DNA of 64,000 nucleotides, taken from contig JAGTXO010000006.1 of NCBI GenBank assembly GCA_019448385.1, positions 1,116,001 through 1,180,000 on the forward strand, in the 5' to 3' direction. This DNA is from Diacronema lutheri (taxonomy: Eukaryota > Haptophyta > Pavlovophyceae > Pavlovales > Pavlovaceae). The notes below the pieces were generated by a model. The model saw only the letters and a list, made by a program, of their open reading frames with translations, was not told the origin of the DNA and made no database searches. Position numbers and translations under genes: made by a program. This document shows, one piece after another, positions 49,131 to 60,965 of the stretch; within the stretch, counting starts at the first letter, position 1, and the number at the start of each line of letters is the position of its first letter.

Positions 49131-51249
49131 TCACGTGAAGTGGAAGGCGCCCGCGCCAGGCGCGACAAAGGGCGCAGGCGCGAATGAGTCTGCGCTCGCG
49201 CCACCACGCTCATCGACGTCAAAGGTCTCGTTGTCGCCGAGCGCCAGGTCGTCGAGCAATTCTTCCAGGCCGACGTCTGCCTCGGAGATGCCGTCGTCGT
49301 CGTCGTCGTCGCCGCCGACCACCGCGGCCGCGGCCGCGCCAGCCTGCGCCTTGGCCTTCGCGCCCGGCGACGCGCGCGCGAGTGCGGCTGGGTTTTTGTA
49401 AAGGTTCACCTCAGCACGCATCTCCTTGTCCTCCTCGAGGTCGCGGAGGAATGTCTCGTAGTCGGTGCGGTTGCGCTCGACGTCCATCGCGGTGAGGCCC
49501 TCGTCCAGCTCCTTGCGCAGCGCCTTGAGCCGCCACAACCGTCGCCTGGCGCGCGCGGCGCGCGATTGGCGCGCGGCGTGCGGGCGGAGCAGGCCGTCGG
49601 CTTGGGCGCGCACAGCGCGCGTGGCGGGACGTGCCGGGCGCTGCGCGCGGCGGCGCGGCGCGCGCACTTGCGCTTGGCCATCGCGTACGCCTTGCGCACG
49701 AGCACGATCTCGGGCAGCTGCTCCTCCTTCCCGCTGAGCGCGGGGAAATCGGACATGTCGAGCGTGCGCGACATGAGGTCATACCCCTTCACGTGGTCGC
49801 CCGCCTTGAGCACGCCGCCGAGGTGTGACGTGACGACGTACGTGAGGTCATTCTTGCCAAGGTCGGTGGCGCGCGCAACCGTCACCTCCGCGAGCTGCAA
49901 CCGCTGCTCGCCCGGCGCTGCGCGGCGCGTGCCGGTCGAGCGCGCGGCGCTGGGCGCGCAGCTGCCGAGCGCTTTGCGCTCGTTCTGCATGCCGCGTGCG
50001 CCCCCGCCACCGCCGGCGTCCGACGCGCCGCCGAGGCTCGCATTGTCGTCGTCGGCGGCACGTTTGCCGTTACGCTTGCCGCGCACGCGCCTTCCCGCGC
50101 GACTACTCGCATTGTCGCCCGCGCCGCCGCTCGCGCCGCCGCCCGCGCCATTGGCGTGCGACCGTCCGGGGCAGTCCAGCGGTGTAACGTCGAGGACGAC
50201 AAATTCGCGCAAGTGCTCGCGGGTGCACGCGGACGTGAAAGGGCGCTTCCAAAAGGCGGCGGGGAGGAGCTCGACGGTCTGCAGCGTGCGCGGGTCCGTG
50301 AAATGGAGGTGCGCGCCCACCTGCGGCGCGCGGCCGGACGGACGCCGGTGCGCAACGGCACGGCGCAGCGGCGCAGGTGGGCGCGCGTCGGCGTGCGCGC
50401 GCCGTCGCGCGCTCGGCGGTGCACGAACGCGCGCGCGCGCACCTTTGTGCAGAGGACGAGCGGGTGCACGCTCGCGAGGGTGCGCGCCGTCTCAGCGGGC
50501 AGGCAGACGAGGTCGTCCTTGCAGACGGGAGCGACCTCGATCGAGTATGTGTATTTATTCCGGCAGACGCCCGTGTGCGTGTCCTGCGTGATCATCTGGC
50601 GGGAGGTCTTGTAGCGCAGCGGCGCGACGGTCTGCAAGAACGAGAGCAGCTTCTCCGAGTGATTCCGCTCGCCGTGGAAGAAGTCGATGCCGTCGCGCAT
50701 CTCGGCGATCGACGTCGAGTCGGCGTGCGCGCGATGCTTGAGGATGAGCTGCTCGAGCCAAAACATGGTGCGCTTGTGCGCGACCTTTTGGCGGAGCTGG
50801 ACGCACGAGACCCAGTAGTCTTTGGCCTCGACACGCGCGCACTTGTCGCACTGCTTGTTGGAGATGACGAACTCGACGATGAGCGTCGCCTGCAGCACCG
50901 CGCCGGTCACAATCTCGCGCTGCACCGTCAGCTTGACGCGCATACGCTTCGAGTGGGCCTCGGTCCAGATGAAGCTTGCGTCGACGAGGTGCACCTTATC
51001 CAACCCTCGTACGCGCTTCAGCAAGATCGCGAGCAGCTCCTTGGACTCGGGCTCGCACACGACCCAGCCGCCCGACCGCTCGTAGCGTTCGCAACCGCGG
51101 CAGTGGCTCTGCGCGACCTGGCGCGCGATGCCCTCGGTGATATCGATGCGGCTGCGCAGGCACTCGACGCACATGTTCGTCGGGTTGGGCCGCGTCCCCG
51201 TCCCGCACTCGCAGCACAGGACATCTGGCAGCTCGTCGTCGACCTGCAT
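49131..51249 (-). CDS. NMD3: NMD3, 60S ribosomal subunit export adaptor
   Basis: Three exons, 51249-50443, 50320-49668 and 49545-49131 (AAG/GTGCGC; CGCAA/GTGCGC), 624 residues. The N-terminus has the treble-clef zinc sites LCCECGTGTRPNPTNMCVEC and SHCRGCERYERSGGWV; then ISNKQCDKCARVEAKDYW, QKVAHKRTMFWLEQLILKHR and GIDFFHGERNHSEKLLSFLQ. Exon 2 has a Gly/Lys-rich insert with a basic NLS-like RGKRNGKR; exon 3 opens RRLWRLKALRKELDEG and has YETFLRDLEEDKEMRAEVNL, and an acidic, hydrophobic NES-like tail (GLEELLDDLALGDNE). NMD3 binds Crm1 to export large ribosomal subunits. Divergent from the sugar transporter gene by 151 bp. Confidence 0.95.
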
Positions 51250-51400
51250 CCTGCCCACCTCCGTCACGCTCACGGCCCCGTGGCCGTCTCTCTGTTTGGA
51301 AGGCGATTTCGGATTTTTCGCCCTGCTAGGGCCTAGAGGCGAACGGTGCCGTTTTCCGACATCGCGCGCTGCCCGAGGCCGCCGCCGTCGACGCGCAGCC

Positions 51401-52435
51401 ATGTCGGAGAGCGGCGGCGGTCGCGGCATGCAGCTAGTCGCCTTCTTCACGCTCGTCACCGTGCAGTCGGGTGCAATCCTCCTCTTCAAGCTCGCGCAGA
51501 TCGGCGGGGCGTACACCTTCTCGCCCGCGTCGTCAGTCGCGCTCACCGAGCTCGTGAAGCTCGCGCTCGCGTTCGGGAGCCATGCGCTTGAGGTGCGGAG
51601 AATGGGCGACGACTGGTTCCCGGGCGTGACGTGGCCAATCATTCTCCACTACTTTGGCCTCTCGTGCCTCTACACGACCAACAACATCCTCACCTTCTTC
51701 GTTCTGGAGAAGGCTGACCCCGGCACGCTCTCCCTCTTCAAGTCGATCGCGCCCTACCTGTGCGCGATGCTCCTCAGGCTGACGGGGCAGAGGCTGAACC
51801 GGCTGCAATGGTGCTGCGTGATCATCCAATGCTGCGCGATTGCCATCATCCAGTACGACGTGACGAAAGGTGTGCCCGTGCTGAGCGCGACTGCGTACGC
51901 GCTGCTCACGGCTGCGACATCCATCACCGCGGTCTCGTCCGTGTGGAACCAGCTCGTGCTCAAGGGCTTCACGGTGCCGCTCAACCTGCAGAACGCGGTG
52001 CTCTATTCCTTCGGCGTGCTCACCAGCGTCATCTGCTTCTGGGTCGGTCCCGCCAAGTCGGACAAGCGATTTTTTGAGGGGTACAATGCTCTCGGCATCG
52101 CGCTCATCTTCTTCCAGGCGCTGCACGGCCTCGCGGTCTCGTTCGTGTACAAGCACGCGGACGCGATCATCAAAAACTTTGCAAACTCGTCCGTGATGGC
52201 CGTGCTCGTCTGCGTCTCCGCCGTCTGGTTCGGCCTGCAGATGAACCTGCACGCGGGCCTTGCGGTTGTGATCATCATCGTCACCACGTACGTCTACATG
52301 TCGATCGCGATCAAGCTGCCGGCTGAGGCGTCGTTCGAGCCGTCGAGCGGGCGAGAGAAGGTGGGGCTCGTGGGCGCCGTCGATGCCGCCTCAGAGGAGG
52401 ACGAGGAGTCAAAGCCAAGCGAGCCACGCGGATGA
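51401..52435 (+). CDS. Nucleotide-sugar transporter, SLC35A family
   Basis: 344 residues, single exon, ATG at 51401. Ten predicted membrane helices, with the NST-family signatures SVALTELVKLALAFGSHALE, LYTTNNILTFFVLEKADPGT, FKSIAPYLCAMLLRL, SSVWNQLVLKGFTVPLNLQN and KHADAIIKNFANSSVMAVLV. These match the CMP-sialic acid / UDP-galactose / UDP-GlcNAc transporter group of the Golgi and ER. The substrate cannot be predicted. The tail is acidic and hydrophilic (DAASEEDEESKPSEPRG). Confidence 0.92.
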   Translation: MSESGGGRGMQLVAFFTLVTVQSGAILLFKLAQIGGAYTFSPASSVALTELVKLALAFGSHALEVRRMGDDWFPGVTWPIILHYFGLSCLYTTNNILTFFVLEKADPGTLSLFKSIAPYLCAMLLRLTGQRLNRLQWCCVIIQCCAIAIIQYDVTKGVPVLSATAYALLTAATSITAVSSVWNQLVLKGFTVPLNLQNAVLYSFGVLTSVICFWVGPAKSDKRFFEGYNALGIALIFFQALHGLAVSFVYKHADAIIKNFANSSVMAVLVCVSAVWFGLQMNLHAGLAVVIIIVTTYVYMSIAIKLPAEASFEPSSGREKVGLVGAVDAASEEDEESKPSEPRG

Positions 52436-52517
52436 CGCATTTCCGCACTGTGCGCCTCGGCCCCGTGCACGCCCCTCCTGCTGCCCCGCCTGTCAGCGTC
52501 GTTAGTGTACACAATCG

Positions 52518-52553
<36 letters not shown>
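52518..52553 (+). repeat. Poly-C tract between convergent genes
   Basis: 36 consecutive C residues between the stop of the sugar transporter and the stop of the CTL gene; the longest homopolymer in the window. Confidence 0.95.
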
Positions 52554-52554
<1 letters not shown>

Positions 52555-52582
52555 CCGCCTCCCTCATTTCCAACTCTCACGA

Positions 52583-54411
52583 TCACACCGTGAGCTCCTG
52601 CGGGCGGACGACAGGCGCGGGCGGTGGTTGCGTCCATCGCCTCGCGTGCGCACCGCCGAGCGCATGCAGCCTTTGCTGCTCGCCGGGTGGCAGCTCGGCG
52701 AGGAACTTTGAGGTGATCTCCTCGAACTTGAGGTGCAGCTCCGGGTTTGAGTGAAACAGCGCCGCCGGGTCTTCCGCCCAGCAGACGAAGAGGGTGGTCA
52801 CGCCCGACGTGACCGTAGACGAGACCATCGCGGTGAACGCGTACGCGCACGCGAAGGCAAAGAGGATGCACACGACGTACAACGCGGTGTACAGCGTGCG
52901 CGCCTCCTCGATCGCCCCCGGCTCAAGCGCTGGGCTGTACAGCTGGTCGTAGCTCGCGAGGCCAACGGCGACTGCGCCGATCACGCCACCGACGAGCTCG
53001 CCGAGAACAACAGCGGATGAGGTGAGATTCCAGTTGATGAGCGCAGTCGCGCCGCTCGACTTGACGAGCTGGACCGTCGCCTTGGCCGCCTCGACGAACC
53101 CCCTGCCGTACACGGCCACCTGCACGAACGCAAAGGCGTTGAACCGTTCGATCAGCCACTCGACGCAGCCGACTGCGCACGACACGCAGCACAGGAGCAG
53201 CGCGCCGAGCAGCGAGCCCTGCTGCCGGCGCGCGCCCTCAATCAGCTCGCGCACCAGCTGCACGATCGCCACGAGCAACGAGCCGAGGCAGATGGAGCCG
53301 AACGATGTCGTGAGCGCTCGGCGGAGCGCGCCGAGCGTCGGCGCGCGCGGCACGCAGCCGTTCATAAAATACCACGACCCAAACACGCCGGAGACGGTGA
53401 CGTGCACAACGTTCTGGATCACTTGAGATGTCCTGTGCGCGCGCGGCAGCGCGGGCGCGCTCGATTGACACGTTGGGTGGCGGCGCGCGCCGCGCCGGCG
53501 GTCGACGGGCGCGGCAGGGGCGGGCGGCAGCAGGCTTGGCGCCGCGACTTGCGCGCCGCTCCCACAGGCGCGTACCAGAAATTGGCAAAGAGCAAATAAG
53601 CGATGCACGCGTTGCCCGCCGAGCTGATCCCTGTATCGAAGCGCTCGCCCGAGCCAGCCGCGCCCGCCGGCGACGCGCCGGCAGCCGCGCGCTGCTCGTC
53701 CGCTTGCCTCACGAACACGAACACGGCGCTCACAAGCGTGAACACCCACCAGAGCTGGAAGGCAAAGGCCGGCAGCGTCGCGGCAAAGGTAATAGCGAGC
53801 GTGCCGGGGAAGCTGGCCGGCGCGCGCGCGAGTGCGAGGGCGCGGGAGCGCGTCAGCGCGCTCGGCAGGTGCGCGCCAGCGCGCGGGCGTTTGCGCGCGC
53901 ACAGGGTCGTCACGCCAGCCACGGTGCGGAGGGTGAGCGTGGCGAATTCGATGCGATAGCGCTGGCGGAAGATGATGAAGAACGCGTATGCCGCCGTCAA
54001 GCAAAAGCCGATCACGCCGACGAGCGCGAGCGCGAGCACGCCCGTCAACGCGGCGGCGATGAGCACGATCACAAAGATGAGCGGCGCGGTCACGAGTGCC
54101 ACCCAGATGAGCGACTCGGCAAATTTGCGCACGACGGTGATCCAGAGCCCTGCCCAGATCGCGCCAAAGATCGCGCCGAAGACCAGGTACGGCGCCGCGA
54201 GCTCGAACGCCTTGCGCGCCGCCCTCCGCTGCGTTGCGGAGAGCAGCGTGTCCGAATCGGCGTCAGTGAGCTCGGCGCTGAGGAGCGGCGTGTAAAGGGC
54301 ACAGACGACCAGCACGCCGACAAGGTGCAGCACAAACGCCACGGCGAAGGGCACGTCCTTGTACGCCCGACCCCCGGCGCGCTCGCTTTCGCGCTCTTTG
54401 GACATGTCCAT
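52583..54411 (-). CDS. Choline transporter-like protein (SLC44/CTL/PNS1)
   Basis: Three exons, 54411-53903, 53812-53576 and 53432-52583, 531 residues. The start is the first in-frame ATG (MDMSKERESE). Splicing at ACCCT/GTGCGC and CCAG/C restores LRTVAGVTTLFPGTLAITF, and at TTCTG/GTACGC and ACAG/G restores FANFWTSQVIQNVVHVTVSG followed by VFGSWYF, the CTL-family signature. About ten membrane helices. The first intron (90 bp) is in frame without stops. SLC44 members carry choline or ethanolamine, or act in membrane trafficking; the substrate is not predictable. The tail (LKFEEITSKFLAELPPGEQQ) is cytoplasmic. Confidence 0.9.
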
Positions 54412-54520
54412 GAAAGGTTGCCCGCCCTCGCCCAATAATTAACTGTCGTACGTACGAATCGCCTGAAACGGTCGTCTTTTTTGGGCCGCGCGCTGCGGCG
54501 GCCGAGCGCCCAGCGCGCCG

Positions 54521-56087
54521 ATGACTGGCAGCCCGTACGCGTCGGGCTGGGGGACGGTTTTCTTCGTCAGCGTGGCCGCGGCGGCCGCCCTCTCGTGGCG
54601 CTCGTGCACCGCGCCTGAGCAGCATGCCGGCCGGCACGGGCCCGACGGCGAGTTCCGCGCGTTCCAGCGCACGTATCTTGCGGTGTACTACCTCGCGATG
54701 CTTGCCGACTGGCTGCAAGGGCCGTACGTGTACGCGCTGTACGAGTCGTACGGCTTCTCGAGTCATGACATTGCCGTCCTCTTCGTCGGCGGCTTCGGCT
54801 CGAGCATGCTCTTTGGCACGTTTGCGGGCGCGGCCGCCGACCGTATTGGGCGAAAGAAGTGCGGCTTGCTCTACGCGCTGCTCTACATCCTCTCGTGCGT
54901 CACGAAGCACTACAAGGACTACTCGATGCTGATGCTCGGGCGCATTCTTGGCGGCATCGCTACATCCCTTCTCTTCTCCACCTTCGAGTCGTGGCTCGTG
55001 TGCGAGCACAACGCGCGTGGCTACGACGGCGCGTGGATTTCGCGCACCTTCTCGCTCGCCTACTTTGGCAACTCGGTCGCGGCGATCCTTGCCGGCGTGC
55101 TCGCCGAGGCGGCAGCCGAACTCAAGCCACTCACCCCTTCCGCCGCCGGCTCCGTTGTCCACTACGGCGGTTTCACCGCGCCGTTTGACCTATCGATGGC
55201 GGTTCTCGTGCTCCTCGCTGTGGCGCTCGCCGCGCTCTGGAACGAAAACTACGGCTCGACGTCGAGCAGCGCGCTGGCCAAGGGTGCGCCAGCGGACACG
55301 CTATATAAGGCGCTGCGTGCGCTCGCGCGCGACCGCGCCATCCTGCTTCTTGGCGCGTGCATCTCTTTCTTCGAGGGATCGATGTACGTGTTCGTCTTCA
55401 AGTGGACGCCGACACTGTCGTCCGGTGCCGAGCGGCCGCCGTACGGGCTCATCTTCTCGACCTTCATGGTGCTCGCGATGTGTGGCTCGTCCATCTTTGG
55501 CATCGCCTCGGCCAGCTACCGCGCCGAGTCCATCCTCCTCGTCACGTTCGTGCTCGCGGCAGGCGCCCTCGCGATCCCGGCCGTTTCATCGTCTGTTGGC
55601 ATCAACTTTGCCTGTTTCCTGCTCTTCGAGACCTGCGTCGGTGCGGCGCGCGGGCGCGCGGGCGCGCGCCAGCCGCGCGCGGAGCCTGCGCGCACCCTTC
55701 GGCCGCCCCACCGCCGCCTCGCGCGTCGCACCCTCACACGTCGCCCGCTGCCCGCTGGCCGACGCGCGCGCCACGCGCGGCGCCCCGCACGTGACAGGAG
55801 CCTACTTCCCGGCGATGGGCATGCTCAAGTCCCAGCTCGTGCCGGAGGAGGTGCGCGCAACGGTGTACAACATCTTCCGAATCCCGCTCAATCTGATTGT
55901 GCTCGGCGTGCTGCTTAACAGCCTCTCGCAGTTTGTCGCCTTCTCGATCTGCGGCGCGATGCTCGCGCTGGCCGGGCTCTGCATGCGCGCACTCAGCCAA
56001 ATGCACGTGCACGGCTACTCCGTCCGCTCCGGTGAGCGCGTACTCCTCAACGGCGCGGATGACAAGGCGGACGCCTGCCAGCTCTGA
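54521..56087 (+). CDS. MFSD5/MOT2-family major facilitator (molybdate-type transporter)
   Basis: Two exons, 54521-55640 and 55798-56087 (GTCG/GTGCGG; ACAG/GA, phase 1), 469 residues. Twelve hydrophobic segments. FQRTYLAVYYLAMLADWLQG then PYVYALYESYGFS is diagnostic of MFSD5/MOT2; also GTFAGAAADRIGRKKCGLLY (MFS loop 2-3 motif), SFFEGSMYVFVFKWTPTL, and across the splice ETCVGAYFPAMGMLKSQLVP and ATVYNIFRIPLNLIV. Chlamydomonas MOT2 and human MFSD5 transport molybdate with high affinity. Divergent from the CTL transporter with 109 bp between starts. Confidence 0.93.
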
Positions 56088-56539
56088 GCCCGCGCGGAGC
56101 AAAGCGGCGCGGCGGGCGACGGACGGGGCGTGCGGCGCGCCATGGAGGCGCACCCGGCCGCGCCCCGCGCCGCTCACACCAATGGTGCGCGCTCTTTGCT
56201 CGTGCTTGCGCACCTGCCCTCTCTGCGCCGCTCGGCGCCGCGTAGGCTCGGACCCATCGGAAGAGATGGACAACTCGATCTGACGCCGACTAGGCCAATC
56301 TCTTTCAGACGTAGCACGGAAGGTGACGATGTGCCAGTGTGCGCCACGCCCAGATGGGCCTCGGCGCATCCACGCAGCACCTCTCCGCCCGGCTGCGACG
56401 TGCGCCACCGGCCGACGCCGGGCAAGGGCCGGCAATCGCGCCGCGCGCGCGCCGCCCGCAGGCAGCGGGCGACGCGCCCCAGGGCGCATGGCCACGCCTC
56501 CCGGCGAAGCCGCACGCCCGTCCACCCGCGCCGCCGCGC
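56088..56539. other. Convergent intergenic region
   Basis: 452 bp between the MFSD5-like stop and the stop of the Voa1-like gene. No convincing coding or structural feature; open frames here are GC-driven. Confidence 0.4.
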
Positions 56540-57515
56540 TCACTCGTGCTCAAACTTCTTGGGCGTCTGCAGCGCAAAGAGGCAGCAGAAACCGTTGATG
56601 AAGATGATGAAAAGGAGGCCGCCGACGAGCAGGCCGGTCAGGATGCCCGGCGTGATGGGGATCTGACGCATCTGCGTCTCCGCATACGCGAGTCGCCGGC
56701 GCGGCGACGCGCCCTCCTTCTGGCCAAACTCGAGGACCAGGTCAGATGGCACGGTGTTGTTCGCGGTGAGCAGCGCGACGTAGCGCCCGCTCGTCGCCTT
56801 GTTCACCATGTCGACGATCTGGGCGACCATGAGGTCGTTCTCCTCGGTGGCGCCGTCAACGTTGACGTGGATCACATCGTTCTCGCCGTTGCTGAGCACG
56901 CCAGACTCACGCAAGAATTCCGCCGCGCGCGAGCAGCAAACGGTCTGCCCGGGCGTCGCGTGCGAGCCGTCGCGCACGACGTACGGCACGGCGAGCGACG
57001 AGGCGGCCTGGTCGAAGGCGGCCAGGAAGCCGGAGAACTCCGAGCCGCGCTGCACCAGATCAGAGCGTAGCTTGTCGTACGTGAACGCAAGCACCACCTC
57101 CGGCTTGGTGTCGGAGGTGCGGGCGAGCGCGGATGCGCTCTTCAGCCCGGCCACGTGATCGACCGTGTCCCAGATCGCGGACGACGGCGTGTAATCGGTC
57201 ACGACGCCGCGCTCAAAGAGCGGAAGCCCCGACCAAAAGTAGGCCGGAACCGTCTGAAGCACCCGCTCCTGCGCGCGGCGAGCCAAGCGGCAGCGCACGA
57301 CGCGCGGCGGGGGGCGCGCGCGGCGGTCAGCGCCTCGCGCTCGCCTCGGCGCAGCGTGCGCGAGCGTGCGCGAATGGGAAAGGGCACCGGCGCGATGACC
57401 GCGCGAAGCGACAAACGCACGGCCCACACGCTTGCCCCAACGCCCGCCGCGCGCGTGTCCAACGCACACGCACCTCGGCAGCCCCGAGCGCCGAGGCGAG
57501 GAGCAAAGCCAGCAT
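56540..57515 (-). CDS. V-ATPase assembly factor, Voa1/Ac45/BIG1-like
   Basis: Two exons, 57515-57474 (42 nt, MLALLLASALGAAE) and 57268-56540, phase 0 at GAG/GTGCGT and GCAG/GAG, 256 residues. Exon 1 alone is the signal peptide. The lumenal part has ERVLQTVPAYFWSGLPLFER and VVLAFTYDKLRSDLVQ, and the single C-terminal helix ITPGILTGLLVGGLLFIIFI plus CLFALQTPKKFE matches the transmembrane domain shared by Ac45 (ATP6AP1), yeast Voa1 and BIG1 (ITPGILxGLLV..SCLxSIQTPxRF). These sit in the V-ATPase Vo ring and help assembly in the ER. The lumenal region is poorly conserved, as usual. Confidence 0.75.
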
Positions 57516-57606
57516 TGCGTTCGGGCAGAGGGCGGGCCAGGGGTGTCTCCGGCACGGTCCGGATTCGAAAGGAGGTGTAAAAGGGTTGTTGCTATTTACG
57601 AACCTT

Positions 57607-58461
57607 TTACCCGCCTTTTACGCCCCGCGCAGGCGCCACGGGCGGAGCCGCCGGCGCCAGGCTCGCCGCGCCCGGTTGCTCCCACGCCGCAATCCCAAAC
57701 TCGCGTGCAAAGTGCGCGACGAGCGCGTCGCGCGCGTGCGCGACCTGCACGTCGGCGACGAGCTCGTGCAGCGAGCCGACCGCGCGCCCGCGGACGCCGC
57801 ACGGCACGATGTGCCTAAAATCGGCGAGGTCGGTGCGCACGTTGAGCGCGAGGCCGTGCATTGTCACCCAGCGCGATACCTTGACGCCGATCGCGCACAG
57901 CTTCCGCTCGCCCACCCACACGCCCGTGAGGCCGTCGACGCGGCCCGCACGAACGCCGAGGTCGCCGAGCGCGCCGATCACGACCTGCTCGAGCGTGCGC
58001 AGGTACCAATGCAGGTCGGCCGTATGGCTTTGCTGCAGGTCGAGGATTGGGTACGCGACAAGCTGCCCCGGCCCGTGGTAGGTCACTTCGCCGCCCCGCG
58101 TCGTGCGGACGACGTCAAACGGGAGGCGCTCGAGCGGCGTGAGGATATTGTCGACGGTGCTGGCCGTGCCGAGCGTTAGCACAGGCTCGTGCTGCAGCAG
58201 GATGAGGCTGTCGCGCATCGCGCGATCAGCGCCGGCCCCCTCGTCCACGCCGCCCGCCCGCCGCGCGTCGTCGGTGCGCGGCGCGTGGCGGCCGTGCGCG
58301 GCCACGGCGCGCTCCTGCCATGCGAGGCCCTGGCGGTAGGGTACGAGCTGGTGCGAGTGATCGTGCAGCACCGCCGTGCGCACAGCGCCGCCGCGCACCG
58401 CCACCAACGCGAGCGCGCCCACGACCACGCATCGCCATGCGAATTCGCCCCCTCCCGCCAT
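57607..58461 (-). CDS. LIPB: Lipoyl(octanoyl) transferase LipB
   Basis: 284 residues from the ATG at 58461. The BPL/LPL catalytic domain is clear: [57 protein letters not shown] (catalytic Lys) and [20 protein letters not shown] (catalytic Cys). It moves octanoyl from acyl-carrier protein to lipoyl domains of 2-oxoacid dehydrogenases in mitochondria or plastids. The N-terminal stretch ([19 protein letters not shown]) looks like a signal sequence, which in algae with complex plastids would fit plastid import. An ATG at 58494 in frame overlaps the start of the opposite gene, so 58461 is preferred. Confidence 0.93.
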   Translation of the reverse strand: MAGGGEFAWRCVVVGALALVAVRGGAVRTAVLHDHSHQLVPYRQGLAWQERAVAAHGRHAPRTDDARRAGGVDEGAGADRAMRDSLILLQHEPVLTLGTASTVDNILTPLERLPFDVVRTTRGGEVTYHGPGQLVAYPILDLQQSHTADLHWYLRTLEQVVIGALGDLGVRAGRVDGLTGVWVGERKLCAIGVKVSRWVTMHGLALNVRTDLADFRHIVPCGVRGRAVGSLHELVADVQVAHARDALVAHFAREFGIAAWEQPGAASLAPAAPPVAPARGVKGG

Positions 58462-58492
58462 TTCGGGCCGGCGGCACACACACACTACTTCC

Positions 58493-60804
58493 ATGATGGC
58501 CGGGGCGCTCTCGCCGCGGTGGCTGCACGTCATCCGCGGCGCGCACTCGGATGCGCGGGCGCGCGATGAGGCGCTCGTGTCCAGATGGGTACCGAGAGAG
58601 CAGCCGCAGCCGCGCATTCCCGAGTCGCGCAAGTACTGGTGGATCCTGCGCCCGTACGGCCGGCGCTTCCTGGCGTGGGATGTGCTCGGCGTCATCGTCG
58701 TGCTTTTGCACGCGCTTGGCATGCTGCTCTGGTACGGCGAGCACAACGCCAAGCTGCACAACCACCGGCGGTGCGTCGCGGGTGGCCTCGGGCCCTCCGA
58801 GCACATTCCGACGCTCGACCACGTCGTCCTCCTCTCGCCGGCGACGATGCGGCACATCCGAACGACCGTCAGCGAAGCGCTCCACGCCGCCGTCTACGAC
58901 CCGTCGATCCCGACGCTCTCGCTCGCGACGTCCACCTTCGAAGCGCACAACGCGAGCACGCCCGAGCGCCGCGCCGGCGGTTTCGTCGGCTGGCTCCGCG
59001 CCCACCGCGAGGAGCGATGGCGGACGGAGCGCGCGCTGGGTGGCCTCGAGTGCAGCGGGCGGTGCGTCGACGCCGCCATGGACGTCGTGACGGGGATCGT
59101 GGAAGGCCCACCGCCGGCGCGCGCTCAGCGCACGCAGCCCGCGTGGGTCTCGCTCGCCCTTCGCCTCTCCGACCGCTGGCTCAACCGCGCGCGGCGCAAA
59201 GTGTGTCGCCACCTCCACCCGGACGCGCCTACGCGCGGCTCGATCGAGCGCGCGTGCGCGCCGCGGCTGCCGCGGTCGCACCGGCGCAAGGCCGCGGCCG
59301 TCGCGGAGCTCGCTCTGACGGACACGCAGCACGCCATCTCGCCCGCCGAGCCCGCGGCGCCCATCGACAAGCCCCGCCGCGCGCGCGAGCTCGCGCGCCA
59401 GCGCGTGCTCGCGCGCCGCGGCGCTGACCACCGAGCGTGCAGCGCGCGGCGCGCGCACTGCCCGCGGTGCGTCGACTTGCACCCGCCGCCGCACTGCGGG
59501 CGGATGTGCGTGCTCACCGACCGGCTGCGCATCGCCAGCGACGTGTACAACGTGCTCAACTTGCTGCTCGTCTTCATCACCGCGTACCGGATCCCAAAGC
59601 GCGTCGACCGGACAGCCACACGACGCCTCTCGTTTCTCGAGCGCCTCGGCCGCGCGCGCGCGCGCAGCTCGAGCACCACGATGCACGCGGACGCCATGCC
59701 CGAGGGCGCGTCCGTGCGCGACCGCGCGCTCGCCGACGTCGTCGCGACAGGCGGCGAGCGTGGCGAGCGTGGTGGTGGCGACGGCGGCGGCGATGAAATG
59801 AACGAGAAAGCGCTCAGTGACGAGTCAGTGGAGCTCGCACCGCAGCGCGAATACACATACGAGTTCTCGCCGCACGCCATCGTGCTGCACCGCCTCACGC
59901 GGCCGTATTTTTTGCTGCAACTCCTCCTCGCATTCCCGTCGTACACGCTCGTCGTCCACGCGGCGGGTGTCTATGCCCCACAGCACGCGGTCACTTCTCG
60001 ACTCAGAGAGAGGCTGCTTTCGCGCGTCAAGGCCGACCCGGCGGGCGCGGTGCGCTTCCTCGTGCGCACCGGCCTCGCCGCCAACTTTGCCAAAATCGTC
60101 AGGGGTGTCAAACTCATTCTTGTCCGCGCCGCTGGCGCGCGCGCGCCGCGCAGCGCGCGCCATTCGCCGGGTGCGGCAGTCCGGCGGTCCGGCGGTGGTC
60201 GGTTGGGCCTCCCGCCCATCGCCGGGTGGGCCGCAGCGCCGCGCTCCCGCGCGCGCGCGCCACGCGGCGCGCCCATGCTCTCACGCGCCGCTGCGCGAAT
60301 GCACGCCCGGCGTTGCAGCTGCTGATGCGCCGCGTGACGCTCGTTTTAAAGTTGAGGAGCTTGGGCGCGCGTATGCAGCGCACGTACGCGATGCTACAGA
60401 GGCGCGTCGCGCTCAAGCGGCGCGTGCGCAACAACTGGGCGCGCATCCGCGCGCAGCGCCAGCAGCTCGTCGCCGGCCATCGCTCGGTCATGCGGAGGCT
60501 AACGGCAAGCGTGGGCAAAGCCGTTTTCAACCTCGCACGCTCCGGCGCGAGCGCCGCACCACCATCGACGCGGCTCGGGCGCGCGTCGCTCGCGGTGCTG
60601 CGTTCGGGAAGGCGCGCGCTCATGGCACAGATGCAGCGGCACCCGGCTCTCGCCCGGCTGCTGCCAGACCCTCGCGAGCGGCCGGACTCGGAGGCAACGC
60701 CGACCGAGCCGGCGTCGGGCGGCGCGTGCCGGCCCCGAGCCGCCGACTTGGCACTGGCGGCGCGCGCGGGGCACGCAGAAGCCCTTTCCGCGCTCGGCAA
60801 TTGA
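58493..60804 (+). CDS. S1-S4-like (voltage-sensor-type) membrane protein without visible pore
   Basis: Two exons, 58493-60121 and 60319-60804 (CTT/GTCCGC, GCAG/CTG, phase 0), about 704 residues. Four hydrophobic segments are spaced like S1-S4 of CNG/EAG-type channels: [40 protein letters not shown] followed by [28 protein letters not shown]; and [20 protein letters not shown] then KLILLLMRR, the last with periodic Arg/Lys. S1 and S2 are separated by an unusually long (about 260-residue) Arg/Pro-rich loop with Cys/His clusters. After S4 comes a basic helical region ([20 protein letters not shown]) and a tail; I see no P-loop, S5/S6 or cyclic-nucleotide domain. Channel kinship is tentative. Its start lies 31 bp from that of LipB. 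Confidence 0.55.
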
Positions 60805-60965
60805 TCCGAGTTGCGCGCTCCCGCTCGTGCCGTCGCAGTGACCGTCGCTGTGACTCAGTGACTGTGATGACAGAACAAACTGGCGACCGTGTTCTGACTG
60901 TTCTCGCGTGAGTCGACGACGCGCCGTCAGCGCGCGCCATCCCCATCGAGACGACCTCGCGGCGC

